Shown here in pieces: positions 1-8,609 of a DNA stretch of 64,000 nucleotides; the stretch's first letter is position 1; each line of letters begins with the position of its first letter. The DNA is from Euryarchaeota archaeon UBA443. Its GTDB lineage: Archaea > Thermoplasmatota > Poseidoniia > Poseidoniales > Poseidoniaceae. Below the pieces are notes generated by a model that searched no databases, was not told the origin of the DNA, and saw nothing but the letters and a program-made list of their open reading frames with translations. The position numbers and the translations under genes were made by a program. Location: NCBI GenBank assembly GCA_002499195.1, contig DAKS01000018.1, positions 10,161 to 74,160 on the forward strand, given 5' to 3'.

Positions 1-39
1 GAAGAAGCAACCGAAGAAGCAGAGGAAGGTGATGAATGA
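1..39 (+). CDS. C-terminal tail of ribosomal protein S24e (partial)
   Basis: The first 12 codons read as a very acidic tail ([12 protein letters not shown]) ending in TGA at 37-39. The stop overlaps the ATG of the S27ae gene by one base (TGATG). In archaea S24e normally sits directly upstream of S27ae and often has an acidic C-terminus, so this is probably its last residues. The identity rests on position only, because nothing else of the protein lies in the window. Confidence 0.5.
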   Translation, partial: EEATEEAEEGDE

Positions 40-209
40 TGGGAGAACCAAATCCAAAAGCAAAGTGGTCGAAGTACGCTATTGCTGATGATGGCACTCT
101 TGAGCGTAAATCAGAGCACTGTCCAAATTGCGGACCAGGGGTTTTCCTTGGAATTCACGCTGATCGCAAGACATGCGGTCGTTGCGGTTATTCCGTCAAG
201 ATTGAATGA
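39..209 (+). CDS. rps27ae: Small ribosomal subunit protein eS31 (S27ae)
   Basis: A 56-residue zinc-binding protein of the archaeal/eukaryotic small ribosomal subunit. The sequence holds the expected C4 zinc finger, CPNCG at about residues 28-32 and CGRCGY at 46-51, with the family-typical WSKY near the N-terminus and LERKSEHCP before the finger. The ATG overlaps the stop of the preceding gene, so the two are probably translationally coupled. Its 3' end overlaps the convergent gene on the minus strand by 22 bases. The gene is shorter than 60 codons. Its length and finger spacing are normal for the family. Confidence 0.93.
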   Translation: MGEPNPKAKWSKYAIADDGTLERKSEHCPNCGPGVFLGIHADRKTCGRCGYSVKIE

Positions 210-1132
210 GTTAGCAAACCATCGTTTGTTAGCAACCAAAGTTGCTCATCTTTTACGAGGTGCTGAACTACGACCTCACTTTGCTTTTGCACTGTAACTC
301 CTGTTTCATCGAGGGAGATCTCTTCACGCCATCCCGATAGAATCCACGTTGAATCATCGAAGAATATGGCATGCTGAATTGGACCTTTTGTTGCAATGTC
401 TGCAACCCGCGAACCAGATTTGTATTGGTAACATCGCCCATCGGTCAGCATAAGAATTCGCTGAGTTTCGGTTCCAAAAACACTTGAAAGAGCCCCTTCA
501 AGTTCGAAGTGAGCATTACCAATTCTAGATCCATCTGCTTTCGAAAGTCGTAGACAACCTCCAGCCCTAGACCAAACTTCCATGGTTGAATTGGTTTCAT
601 AGAGGGCGACTGTTTCTTGACTCATTGGTAGATGGGATAGTTCTGGCCACTCAGGAGGAGGTGCCCTCCAACGCTCTACTCCGGTCACATCAAAGCCGTA
701 GACTCCTCGATTCCATAGGACAAATGCAAATCCATCATCCATAGTCGTCATTGCAAGTGGTTCAGCATCTAAGACGTGAGCCCAAATTACTCCTTCTGGC
801 AAAATTGCTTGTTCAATATATCTTGTAGTTCGCAAGTCCCCACGCTCCACACCCTCTTTGAAAGGCTGGTCAAGGGGTAAACATCCCATTCTGGCTAGAA
901 GAAGTTCACGATCTATCCAAGTAGCGATAAGGACATCATGAACAACGATTGCTTGTTGTATTGACATAGGGAAAGGTCTAGCATGATTTTCTAGTGGCTT
1001 CCAATTTTCATCGAGTCGGCATAACTCACCATCCACACCAATAGCGATCGCATAAACACCTTCTACATCTGGAGTTTCAATGATCTTGATGGTTCGAAAG
1101 GGGAGGTGTATTGAATGCTCTGCTTCGACCAT
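188..1132 (-). CDS. Unknown protein, probable beta-propeller
   Basis: About 314 residues with no signal peptide or membrane segment. The sequence is rich in short strand-like stretches that recur with [21 protein letters not shown] and LWLLTNDG, which suggests repeated beta-propeller blades, but I cannot assign a family. The reading frame is open further upstream to 1249, which would run into the start of the dtdA gene (1200, opposite strand). I prefer the ATG at 1132 ([12 protein letters not shown]), which leaves a 67-base divergent promoter gap. The 3' end overlaps S27ae by 22 bases, tail to tail. No function is proposed. Confidence 0.6.
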   Translation of the reverse strand: MVEAEHSIHLPFRTIKIIETPDVEGVYAIAIGVDGELCRLDENWKPLENHARPFPMSIQQAIVVHDVLIATWIDRELLLARMGCLPLDQPFKEGVERGDLRTTRYIEQAILPEGVIWAHVLDAEPLAMTTMDDGFAFVLWNRGVYGFDVTGVERWRAPPPEWPELSHLPMSQETVALYETNSTMEVWSRAGGCLRLSKADGSRIGNAHFELEGALSSVFGTETQRILMLTDGRCYQYKSGSRVADIATKGPIQHAIFFDDSTWILSGWREEISLDETGVTVQKQSEVVVQHLVKDEQLWLLTNDGLLTHSILTE

Positions 1133-1199
1133 GACAGGACGAGGCAATGGTTCCTTGTCAATACTCGCTTTCAAGAAGTGGCTACGCTTGGACCCTAAT

Positions 1200-2156
1200 A
1201 TGGCAGATGTCATTCTCATTGCAGTGAACAATGATGATATCGCTTCCACAAATCAAGCAAAGTATCTTCTTGAGTTCAATACATGGTCTCAACGTGATGA
1301 TATTGAATCCTATCCTTCCTACGAATATCGAAACGTGCGGATGTGGTTTTTGCCAAAGCGAATCTTGTGGGAGGATCATCTTGACCAGCGTTGGAATGAA
1401 GCAACAGGTGAGACGGTAACTGAAGTTATTTTTCCATCAAGACACGCTGCTGCAAGTGGTAGGCCTTGTCTTACATTGCACCCTATTGGAGTCCCCCATC
1501 ATCCACTCGGAGAAGAACCACCTTTCGGTGGAAGGTCCGGATTTGCTCCACCTCCAAATTCCCGAATAGCTCCGTGGTGGAGATTACTTCACCAGAAGTG
1601 GGAAGAGAATGCGATTCCAGAATTTTCGCTTTCGCTTGAAGTGACGCATCATGGACCAATTCTTGATGTTCCTGCGCTTTTTATTGAGGTTGGTTCAACA
1701 GAACCGTATTGGCCGAATGAAAATGCAGCGAAACTTCTCGCTGAAGTCATAACAGAGGGGCTTGGATTAGAGGGTGAGACTCAAACAGAATCATGGAATA
1801 AACACCATGAGAATGAACCGGTTTTGATAACATTAGGCGGTGGGCATTACGCCCCTAAGGCCAACAAGTTAGCGCTTGAACCTCATGTTTGGCTCGGACA
1901 TATGTTGGCCAATCATTCCCTACCTTTTGACACGCAAGACAATCCTGGTGATCTTTGGAAACAATCTATCGATGCTGCTATTTTGTCAACACAAAAAGCC
2001 TATCCTGGTGGTAGAATTGTATGTAATGTGGAGAAGAAATCTTTCAGAGGATGGCAGCGGCAATTGATCTACAAGCATCTAGAATCGATTGGTATAGAAG
2101 TTGTTCGAACTAATGCCTTCTTGGAAATGGTCAAAGGATGTCAATCAAGCCATTAG
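1200..2156 (+). CDS. dtdA: D-aminoacyl-tRNA deacylase, GEK1/DtdA type
   Basis: A 318-residue cytosolic enzyme of the archaeal/plant DtdA (GEK1) family, which hydrolyses D-amino acids from mischarged tRNA and is unrelated to bacterial Dtd. Supporting features are MADVILIAVNNDDIAS at the N-terminus, the LEVTHHGPILDVPALFIEVGST block around residues 145-170, and GGGHYAPK around 210-217, all typical of this zinc-dependent family. The frame is open to 1080, but the start at 1200 gives the normal N-terminus. Proline dehydrogenase follows 17 bases later behind a strong Shine-Dalgarno, so the two probably form an operon. Confidence 0.88.
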   Translation: MADVILIAVNNDDIASTNQAKYLLEFNTWSQRDDIESYPSYEYRNVRMWFLPKRILWEDHLDQRWNEATGETVTEVIFPSRHAAASGRPCLTLHPIGVPHHPLGEEPPFGGRSGFAPPPNSRIAPWWRLLHQKWEENAIPEFSLSLEVTHHGPILDVPALFIEVGSTEPYWPNENAAKLLAEVITEGLGLEGETQTESWNKHHENEPVLITLGGGHYAPKANKLALEPHVWLGHMLANHSLPFDTQDNPGDLWKQSIDAAILSTQKAYPGGRIVCNVEKKSFRGWQRQLIYKHLESIGIEVVRTNAFLEMVKGCQSSH

Positions 2157-2160
2157 TTTG

Positions 2161-2166
2161 AGGAGG
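2161..2166 (+). promoter_or_regulatory. Shine-Dalgarno of proline dehydrogenase
   Basis: AGGAGG lies 7 bases upstream of the ATG at 2174, between dtdA and the proline dehydrogenase gene. It fixes the start and supports re-initiation inside a dtdA-putB transcript. Confidence 0.75.
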
Positions 2167-2173
2167 CTAAAGT

Positions 2174-3142
2174 ATGCTATCGAAACTTATCGTAGCAATG
2201 ACATTACGTATGCCTCGTTGGTTTGTTCGTTGGGTTTCACGGCGATATGTAGCAGGTGAAACAATTGAAGATGCTGTATCTGTCATGAAGCGCTTAGAAT
2301 CGGAAGGTGCATGTTTCACTATCGACGTACTGGGGGAAGAAATCTCTTCACTGGATGAGGCTCAATTTTTCCTTGATGAGTACGTACGAGTTATGAATGC
2401 AATCGTGGAGCATAAATTTGATGCTAATTTATCGATTAAACCAACAGCCTTTGGTCTTTTAATCGACAAAGAAAAGGGTATGGAGAATATCGAATCACTA
2501 GTTCGACAAGCAGCAACACATGATATGTTTGTTCGTCTTGATATGGAGGATCACCGCGTAACAACTGAAACTATTCAAGTCGTTCTAGATTTACATGAAA
2601 AAGGATTGACTAATGTTGGTACGGTACTGCAAGGACGATTACATCGAACTTCGAATGACATCGAAAGTGTTGCTTCAAATTTGGGACCTAATGCCGATTA
2701 TCGAATTTGCAAGGGCATCTACTTGGAACCAGAGGATATTGCATACACCTCTAAGAGGGATATAAGGGACAAAACGAACGAAGCGATACGTATGGCATTA
2801 GAACATGGCGCATACGTTGGAATCGCTTCACATGATGTTCCTGTAATCGATTACACCTTGGAGGTGTTGAAGGAATTCAAGATGGGTCCATCCATGGACG
2901 ATCCCCGAACTAATGCCGGACCGGATAGGAATGGGAAAGGGCCTGGATATGAATTCCAGATGCTCCTAGGTGTACGAGGCCCTATGCGTCGAAAATTGAC
3001 AAAGAAGGGTCATCGAACGAGAGTCTACATTCCTTATGGAGAGAAGTGGTACGAGTATAGTATTCGACGGCTACAAGAAAATCCAACGATTGGATTGCAA
3101 ATAGCAAAGGCCTTCTTGATGCCTTGGACAAACCGGCCTTGA
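2174..3142 (+). CDS. Proline dehydrogenase (monofunctional, FAD)
   Basis: A 322-residue PRODH that oxidises proline to pyrroline-5-carboxylate and passes electrons to a quinone. The TIM-barrel signatures are visible: CFTIDVLGEE near residue 47, NLSIKPTAFGL near 85, FVRLDMEDH near 121, YRICKGIY near 177, and the C-terminal substrate-binding motif YIPYGEKWYEYSIRRLQENP around 287-306. The length matches the short PutB-like enzymes that lack the P5C dehydrogenase half. The last base of the stop abuts the stop of the convergent zinc-ribbon gene. It points to proline catabolism feeding a respiratory chain. Confidence 0.9.
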   Translation: MLSKLIVAMTLRMPRWFVRWVSRRYVAGETIEDAVSVMKRLESEGACFTIDVLGEEISSLDEAQFFLDEYVRVMNAIVEHKFDANLSIKPTAFGLLIDKEKGMENIESLVRQAATHDMFVRLDMEDHRVTTETIQVVLDLHEKGLTNVGTVLQGRLHRTSNDIESVASNLGPNADYRICKGIYLEPEDIAYTSKRDIRDKTNEAIRMALEHGAYVGIASHDVPVIDYTLEVLKEFKMGPSMDDPRTNAGPDRNGKGPGYEFQMLLGVRGPMRRKLTKKGHRTRVYIPYGEKWYEYSIRRLQENPTIGLQIAKAFLMPWTNRP

Positions 3143-3913
3143 TCACTTTCGAGCTTTCTTTTTCTTCCGCTTATTGGTCGGTTTAACTCGTTTCTTAATA
3201 TGCTCCTTAGGAAGGATTGGATTTGGATTGAATCCAAGACGGCCTTCTTTCCATGCCTGTCTTCGTTCCCTCGGAGTCTTTGGCTCGAAACGTTCTGGAC
3301 GTGGCGGTTCATGGAGATACATGCGCTTGATGTTTGAAGCATCTACAGTTCCGCGAAGAGTCCTTCCTTCACCGGTATGAATCGCACGTATTCTCCATGT
3401 TTGAACTCCGATATCAAGAATAGTTCCGGCCTTGAATGTGGTACCTTCTTCGACAATCAAGACATCAGGAGTTGAAAATTCTCCTCGAGTTTTTGTTATC
3501 TTCACTCGAAGCATATCTTGTCGAAGAGCGACGGCCCTCACAAGATTCGCGGCCTCTATTTCCTTGAGAGGTCCATTCTTGGATTCGAGTTGAGTAATTC
3601 TCCAAGTCATGTCGTCGTGTTCAAAGGCATCGTTGAGTTCAAGCCACTCATCAGAATCAAGATCGATTGTTGCCATGTATGAATCAGGTCCATCTGTCAA
3701 CATGAAAGGGACTCTAGTCAGTGGTGGGGCTCTGAATTTAATTTCATGAACCGTTGAGCAGGTTTCGCATCGTAGAAGGTAATCCTTGCCGCGTCCAATT
3801 TCTTTTTCCTTGAGAATTTGATGACCTGTAACATCCTCACATGTTGGACAGAGAACTGCGTTCTCCAAGACTTCTTCATCTTCGAAGTCATCATCATAGA
3901 ATTCGTCATCCAT
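3143..3913 (-). CDS. HVO_0476-like archaeal zinc-ribbon protein
   Basis: A 256-residue cytosolic protein that starts with an acidic stretch (MDDEFYDDDFEDEEV), carries a C4 zinc ribbon (CPTCEDVTGH at about 22-31 and CETCSTVHEI at about 48-57), continues with a beta-rich body, and ends in a very basic tail (KKRVKPTNKRKKKKARK). This layout matches the conserved archaeal HVO_0476 family of unknown function. The acidic head and basic tail suggest a nucleic-acid or ribosome-associated role, which is inference. The frame is open to 4096, but the ATG at 3913 begins the conserved portion and leaves 94 bases before the divergent methyltransferase. Confidence 0.72.
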   Translation of the reverse strand: MDDEFYDDDFEDEEVLENAVLCPTCEDVTGHQILKEKEIGRGKDYLLRCETCSTVHEIKFRAPPLTRVPFMLTDGPDSYMATIDLDSDEWLELNDAFEHDDMTWRITQLESKNGPLKEIEAANLVRAVALRQDMLRVKITKTRGEFSTPDVLIVEEGTTFKAGTILDIGVQTWRIRAIHTGEGRTLRGTVDASNIKRMYLHEPPRPERFEPKTPRERRQAWKEGRLGFNPNPILPKEHIKKRVKPTNKRKKKKARK

Positions 3914-4007
3914 GCTTCTCAAGTCGGGCTCGAGGCATATCCCCTTTGAATCCACCGCATGTGGTTTCGTCACAGTGTTCAAAACAATCAGCAACTGAGG
4001 CCAACAT

Positions 4008-4724
4008 ATGAGCGAGGTGAGTCGTGACCAAGTTCTACCAAGTTTGCTTAGTGCAGACCATGAACGTTCACGAGATGAACCCGAAATAGCTGCCAATATC
4101 GCAACTCAATTAGAGCATATGGGGCTATCGACGTGGTCAATCTCAGTGCTTCGCCGTCTTCGAGATGCTATTGGGCGACAAGAGCCTAAGCGTATTCTCG
4201 AAGTAGGAGGGGGTATAGGTCATCGTTCTGCTTGGCTTTTTGACTTGTTCAAAGACGATCCTATCGAACGTTTTGACATCGTTGAACAAGGTGCAAAATT
4301 TGGTGTTATTCTGCATCGACTTCAAACGAGGTATGATGCTATATCATGGTCCTCAATCGTTGTCAACGATTTTGCAACTTTATGCGCTGAGGAAAAAGCA
4401 TGGAAGTTGACAACAGCATCAGGCGTAGGTGCTGATGAACGCAGGTTGTCTGAACAATACGATGCGATTATCATCGACTCACCACTTTCACGATTGGTAA
4501 GTGATTTGCAACATGGGATAGAATTGCTTTCCAACAATGGTGTGCTTTACACTACTGAACCGGAAACACCGGTTGGCGATTACGAGGAACTCGATGATGA
4601 TGAGAAAGCAAAAGTAGACGGATTCAATGCTTGGATTGAACTCATCCACAGTGTGCAATCTACACATCACGTCGCCTTTGTGCCCTTGTTCGGTGGAACT
4701 ATCGTTGCTTTTTTCAAGCGGTAG
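4008..4724 (+). CDS. Class I SAM-dependent methyltransferase-like protein
   Basis: A 238-residue soluble protein with a Rossmann-type methyltransferase core. Motif I is ILEVGGGIGHRSAW at about residues 64-77, an acidic second-strand end follows (FDIVEQGAKFG, about 92), and the motif IV-like YDAIIIDSP lies at about 150-158. This arrangement resembles O-methyltransferases and spermidine-synthase-like proteins. The substrate is unknown. It is divergent from the zinc-ribbon gene, and its 3' end overlaps the convergent protease gene by 11 bases. Confidence 0.65.
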   Translation: MSEVSRDQVLPSLLSADHERSRDEPEIAANIATQLEHMGLSTWSISVLRRLRDAIGRQEPKRILEVGGGIGHRSAWLFDLFKDDPIERFDIVEQGAKFGVILHRLQTRYDAISWSSIVVNDFATLCAEEKAWKLTTASGVGADERRLSEQYDAIIIDSPLSRLVSDLQHGIELLSNNGVLYTTEPETPVGDYEELDDDEKAKVDGFNAWIELIHSVQSTHHVAFVPLFGGTIVAFFKR

Positions 4725-5856
4725 ATTCCTGTTCAGCCTTTTCTAAAAGCGCCTCAATATCTAGTAGACCATAGCCGTACTTGTCATCATGATCTGTTTG
4801 TCCCTCTTTAGGTTGGACCGTCTGCATTATCCAGTCTTTGACAGTATCAATAGTTGATACATCGCCTGATGTTCCATTGCTCGCAAGTTGAGGTTGAGCT
4901 TCAAGCAGAAGTGCGATAGCTCCAGTAACGTACACTGTAGCTGCACTCGTTCCACTTGCAGAAGACCATGTTCCTTGTGTATTGAGTACTGGAACTTCAA
5001 CCGCAGGTGCAACTAGTTCAGGTTTTTTATCAGGGTCCAGCCGCCCAAGTGGATTCCAATTATTGGGAGGATTAAATCCATTATTCCCTTTAGAAGATTT
5101 TATCCATGGACTACCGTTTTGGGTCACTCCTCCTACACAAATGACTCTGCGCTCACTTCCTGGTGAAGCGACGTCGCCATCATCATTTTCGCCATCATTT
5201 CCTGCTGCTGCAATGACAAATATTCCTCGAGCTGTAGCATCGTTCACCGAATCTTCGATCGTTCGACTGGATGAACCAAGAAGTGGAAACAAATCTTGCG
5301 CTCCACCCAATGATAGTGATATGATGTTGACGTTTTGATTAACGCACCAATCTATTCCTCCGACAACATCTTCCTCATAGCCAGAACCATTCGCAAGCAA
5401 GGCTTTGGCTACGTAGAGGTCTACATCTTTGGCAATACCATTGATCCAGCCATCGGCGACCAATATTCCTGCCATGTTGGTGCCATGGCCATTGTCATCG
5501 TATGGATTTGATTTGCCCTGTACAACGTCCACCCAACCTGCTACATCAAAACCTTCGAGATCTGGGTGATTCAACTCGATTCCAGTATCAACGATACAAA
5601 CGTTAACATCCTGTCCCGAATATTCGCTTGGTACGTTAACCAAGTCTCTGTAAACACGTTCTGACTCAATCAACTCATCGCTCGGTTTGACGAAAGTCAA
5701 TCCGTCTCCAGTAATGATGTTGTAAGCAAAAACGGCGACGAGGATGAGCAGAGCTCCCATCGCTACACTAACGATCCTTCGTACAATTTCAAGGTCCTTT
5801 TCCAATTGCGGGGATAAGGGGGTTGTTTCATCAGCAGAATCAATTTCTTCTGTCAT
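4714..5856 (-). CDS. Membrane-anchored subtilisin-like protease (S8)
   Basis: A 380-residue subtilase with the full catalytic triad: Asp90 in VCIVDTG, His124 in NGHGTNMAG, and Ser304 in SGTSAATVYVTG. The oxyanion-hole Asn220 is in AAAGND. There is one hydrophobic segment at about residues 28-48, preceded by an acidic stretch, so the catalytic domain is probably displayed outside the membrane as a signal-anchored enzyme. There is almost no propeptide. It is last in a leftward operon, 9 bases after the cysteine desulfurase gene. An association with SufS is unexpected, so its substrate is not predicted. Confidence 0.9.
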   Translation of the reverse strand: MTEEIDSADETTPLSPQLEKDLEIVRRIVSVAMGALLILVAVFAYNIITGDGLTFVKPSDELIESERVYRDLVNVPSEYSGQDVNVCIVDTGIELNHPDLEGFDVAGWVDVVQGKSNPYDDNGHGTNMAGILVADGWINGIAKDVDLYVAKALLANGSGYEEDVVGGIDWCVNQNVNIISLSLGGAQDLFPLLGSSSRTIEDSVNDATARGIFVIAAAGNDGENDDGDVASPGSERRVICVGGVTQNGSPWIKSSKGNNGFNPPNNWNPLGRLDPDKKPELVAPAVEVPVLNTQGTWSSASGTSAATVYVTGAIALLLEAQPQLASNGTSGDVSTIDTVKDWIMQTVQPKEGQTDHDDKYGYGLLDIEALLEKAEQESTA

Positions 5857-5865
5857 GAAAGGCCC

Positions 5866-7083
5866 TCATTGAAATGCTTGAACAGCTTCAGAAAATGTGT
5901 CAACAAATCGCTTGACATCCTCTTCCGTGTTGTAGAAGTAAGCGGAGGCTCTTAATGAGCCATTGTATCCTCTGCTGTTAAACCATGAATGAACACAATG
6001 CTGCCCAGATCGTACCATTACACCAGATACTTCATCCAGCAAAAGAGCAATGTCATGTGCAGGAAGTTTCTCATCGAGAAGTAGTGAACATATGCCGCCT
6101 CGTTGAGATGCATCTTCTGGTCCAATGATAGAAACACCATCCAAATCCTTTACTCCATTGGACATAATTCGGTTCAAATTAATCTCATGTTCATGAACTT
6201 GATTCATATCCAATTTTGAGAGATAATCAATAGCAGCTCCAGTAGCCATCATTCCAGCAAAATGACCGAGTCCGCCCTCAAATTTAGAAGGTGATTTAGC
6301 CCATTCAAATCTGTCATAGTGCGATGTTTTGACAGTTTGCCCTCCCGATTGGATGGTTCGCATAGAATTGAGAAGATCCTCTTTACCCCACAATCCTCCC
6401 ATTCCAGATGGGCCTAGCATTTTATGAATTGAAAAGGCAAAGAAATCAATGCCCATGCTTTGAACGTCTACTGGCATATGAGGTGCTGACTGTGCACCAT
6501 CGATACAAACGAGTGCATCGTAATCCTTGGCAATTTTAGTAATCTCTCGAATTGGTGTTTCAATACCATCCAGATTACCAACTTGGCTAACAGATACCAT
6601 TCGAAGACGATTTCCGGCTTCGGAACACATGCTCTCAAATGCTTCCAAATCAAATGTGTTGTCAGCATTGGATGGAACTACTCTGTGATCGACCCCCTGT
6701 TCTTGTTCAAGTTGAAGCCAAGGGACGAGGTTTGAGTTGTGCTCACGATCAGTAGTCAAAATGATATCATCTTTGTTCCATGAGAGTCCTTTTGCGACCT
6801 GATTCAAACTATGAGTGGCGTTTCGAGTAAACACAATTTCGTTGACCGATGGTGCATTGAAGAATCCTGCAAGTGTTTTTCTCGATTGGGCGATGGTCTT
6901 GGAGACTGTAGTTCCATAGCGATGAACAGAACGGCCACCACAACCAGGTGTTTTGGTATAATAGTCTGAGATAGCATTGATGACGGAATGTGGCCGCAAT
7001 GTGACGCAAGCATTGTCAAGATAAGCAACAGGATGTTCCTCACACAGGGCGGGAAAGTCTTCTCGCAATTGTTTCAAATCCAT
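5866..7083 (-). CDS. SufS/CsdA-type cysteine desulfurase
   Basis: A 405-residue PLP enzyme of aminotransferase class V that removes sulfur from cysteine as a persulfide. The PLP Lys is at about 221 (FSIHKMLGPSG), the active-site Cys at about 363 (RSGQHCVHSW), and the GGxxV/T region and VCIDGAQSAPH cofactor motif are present. I start it at the ATG at 7083, which overlaps the TAA of the upstream membrane-protein gene (TAATG); a TTG two codons earlier is less likely. No SufBCD or scaffold gene is beside it, so its partner (Fe-S assembly or tRNA thiolation) cannot be read from context. Confidence 0.88.
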   Translation of the reverse strand: MDLKQLREDFPALCEEHPVAYLDNACVTLRPHSVINAISDYYTKTPGCGGRSVHRYGTTVSKTIAQSRKTLAGFFNAPSVNEIVFTRNATHSLNQVAKGLSWNKDDIILTTDREHNSNLVPWLQLEQEQGVDHRVVPSNADNTFDLEAFESMCSEAGNRLRMVSVSQVGNLDGIETPIREITKIAKDYDALVCIDGAQSAPHMPVDVQSMGIDFFAFSIHKMLGPSGMGGLWGKEDLLNSMRTIQSGGQTVKTSHYDRFEWAKSPSKFEGGLGHFAGMMATGAAIDYLSKLDMNQVHEHEINLNRIMSNGVKDLDGVSIIGPEDASQRGGICSLLLDEKLPAHDIALLLDEVSGVMVRSGQHCVHSWFNSRGYNGSLRASAYFYNTEEDVKRFVDTFSEAVQAFQ

Positions 7084-8045
7084 TACCAAGCCTCCTCATC
7101 AGGTGATACTTCGAGAATAGCCTTGCTCATTAAATCCTCTTCAGCTATAACGGCTGCTTTTGTTCGAACTCGGGCTTCATTGCCCAACATCTTCTGTGGG
7201 AACCAAATTGTCCAGATCATGAGTGGAATTGTAACTGCCGAGAAGAAAAGATGTAGAATTAGAGCCCATGTTCGAGAACCTGTTCGTTCTGCAATGTAAT
7301 GAGCCCCTGTCCAAGCACTCATCATTGCAGAAATTGACCAAGTCACACAGATAATCGTCCAACCTGCTAATGAATGTTCACGCATGGCTGCTTCCATAAC
7401 TCTAACATCCTCATGGAGATGATGGGTTTCGACATGTAAATCTCGAGTTTCTCGAACAGCCTTGATGAAGAAGTACAAAAAGAAAATACAAACCAGTGTG
7501 ATAAGGAAACCGCCCATCATATCGGAAAGCGAAAAGGAAATTGGAAAATTCCTGTTGTATGAGTGGAAATAGATTTGAGCGACTCCAAAACCACCCCAAA
7601 TCAACAGTAAGGTGATAGTGTGTGTTCGCATAATTGGGAACAATTGAACTAAAGAAAACAAGAACCATGCCCAACATGCGATGGAAAGAACCATCTGGAA
7701 ATAAGCGGTACTACCTGCTACTTGGAGTCCTTCTAATCCGGCAATCTTTGCGTTGCCTCCATCGAAAATATCTGCATTCAAGGCTCCAAGTAATACTGCT
7801 AGGACTGCTGAGATTACAGCGATTGTAAACTGCTGATTCCAATCGGTTCGAATCAATTTCCATTGGAAGAGAAGTTCGGTTCGAATCTTTGTTACACTTG
7901 GGTGAAAGTCAACAAATCTTGGCTTAATTTCAATGTCGCCCAAACGGAATGGGAGGGTATCATGAGATGTATCATGGGTTGTTGTTTCCCCACCGTCCAT
8001 GTCAGTCCGAGACTGTTCCCCTTTGAGTTTGTTGCGTTGCAACAT
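7083..8045 (-). CDS. Six-TM membrane protein of unknown function
   Basis: A 320-residue protein with about six hydrophobic segments (roughly residues 78-95, 110-132, 143-160, 172-190, 224-245 and 255-275) after a hydrophilic N-terminus. No transporter or enzyme motif was recognised. The start is the ATG at 8045 (MLQRNKLKG); a TTG two codons earlier also opens the frame. The stop overlaps the sufS ATG by one base, so the two are likely co-translated, with the subtilase gene third in the operon. Confidence 0.65.
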   Translation of the reverse strand: MLQRNKLKGEQSRTDMDGGETTTHDTSHDTLPFRLGDIEIKPRFVDFHPSVTKIRTELLFQWKLIRTDWNQQFTIAVISAVLAVLLGALNADIFDGGNAKIAGLEGLQVAGSTAYFQMVLSIACWAWFLFSLVQLFPIMRTHTITLLLIWGGFGVAQIYFHSYNRNFPISFSLSDMMGGFLITLVCIFFLYFFIKAVRETRDLHVETHHLHEDVRVMEAAMREHSLAGWTIICVTWSISAMMSAWTGAHYIAERTGSRTWALILHLFFSAVTIPLMIWTIWFPQKMLGNEARVRTKAAVIAEEDLMSKAILEVSPDEEAW

Positions 8046-8060
8046 TGACAAGCGTGAGCG

Positions 8061-8067
8061 TTAAACC
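8061..8067 (+). promoter_or_regulatory. Probable TATA box of tRNA-Ser
   Basis: TTAAACC lies 27-33 bases upstream of the tRNA-Ser 5' end. This is the expected distance for an archaeal TATA element, though the sequence is a weak match. Confidence 0.35.
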
Positions 8068-8093
8068 CTGATGATGTTTGGATTGAAATGCGA

Positions 8094-8179
8094 GCCGAGA
8101 TCGCATAGCCTGGTAGTGCGCGCGACTGGAAATCGCGTGGGCCTGTCCCTCGGGAGTTCAAATCTCTCTCTCGGCGCCA
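8094..8179 (+). tRNA. tRNA-Ser(GGA), CCA encoded
   Basis: A class II tRNA. The acceptor stem is GCCGAGA (8094-8100) pairing with TCTCGGC (8169-8175), with discriminator G at 8176 and CCA encoded at 8177-8179. The anticodon stem-loop CGCGA-CTGGAAA-TCGCG carries GGA. A long variable arm follows, and the T-arm is GGGAG-TTCAAAT-CTCTC. GGA plus the long variable arm identifies serine. No intron is visible. Confidence 0.95.
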
Positions 8180-8220
8180 ACTACCCTCGTACATGCTCGG
8201 TTAGACGAGACGCGAAGCGA

Positions 8221-8228
8221 TTATATCG
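8221..8228 (+). promoter_or_regulatory. TATA box of tRNA-Thr
   Basis: TTATATCG lies 24-31 bases before the tRNA-Thr 5' end, a good archaeal TATA-box match at the right distance. It suggests tRNA-Thr is transcribed from its own promoter and not only by read-through from tRNA-Ser. Confidence 0.6.
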
Positions 8229-8251
8229 AAATGCTCGGTGGGATGGACGCC

Positions 8252-8326
8252 GCCACCGTGGCTTAGTGGTATAGCACCTCATTGGTAATGAGGAGGTCGC
8301 GAGTTCGATCCTCGCCGGTGGCTCCA
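8252..8326 (+). tRNA. tRNA-Thr(GGT), CCA encoded
   Basis: The acceptor stem GCCACCG (8252-8258) pairs with CGGTGGC (8316-8322), followed by discriminator T and encoded CCA. The anticodon stem-loop CCTCA-TTGGTAA-TGAGG carries GGT for threonine. The T-arm is GCGAG-TTCGATC-CTCGC. It is a normal class I tRNA without an intron, 72 bases downstream of tRNA-Ser. Confidence 0.96.
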
Positions 8327-8426
8327 GTCACAAATCGTAGAATAGGCCATTTTTTTGCAACAAACATTAAGAGTTGTCTGAATAGACTTTGGGGTGAAGA
8401 AGGCCACTTCTTCGGATGGGATATAC

Positions 8427-8609
8427 ATGAGCAATGCTACTGGAAAGAAGACTGATACTCGGGCAAGAATCAAAGAATTACAAATTCAAGTTGATGACTT
8501 GAAGGAACTGGTGAACACACTACTTTCAGTTATTGTCGAAGAACCTGATGGGGTTCACACAGGGTCCGCACCTACTGACGGGCACCCACTTGCAAATACC
8601 TGCATGTGA
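8427..8609 (+). CDS. Small coiled-coil protein of unknown function
   Basis: A 60-residue ORF starting MSNATGKKTDTRARIKEL. Its middle (about residues 13-39) has hydrophobic residues in heptad spacing (IKELQIQVDDLKELVNTLL), predicting a short amphipathic helix or coiled coil, followed by a polar tail. The stop abuts the rtcB stop on the other strand. It fills the space between tRNA-Thr and rtcB. Coding status is plausible because of the helix pattern, but it is not proven, and no function is proposed. Confidence 0.42.
   Translation: MSNATGKKTDTRARIKELQIQVDDLKELVNTLLSVIVEEPDGVHTGSAPTDGHPLANTCM

Noticed and set aside
8071..8473. Short reading frames over the two tRNA genes on both strands
   Set aside because: They coincide with the tRNA structures and have no coding character beyond being open.
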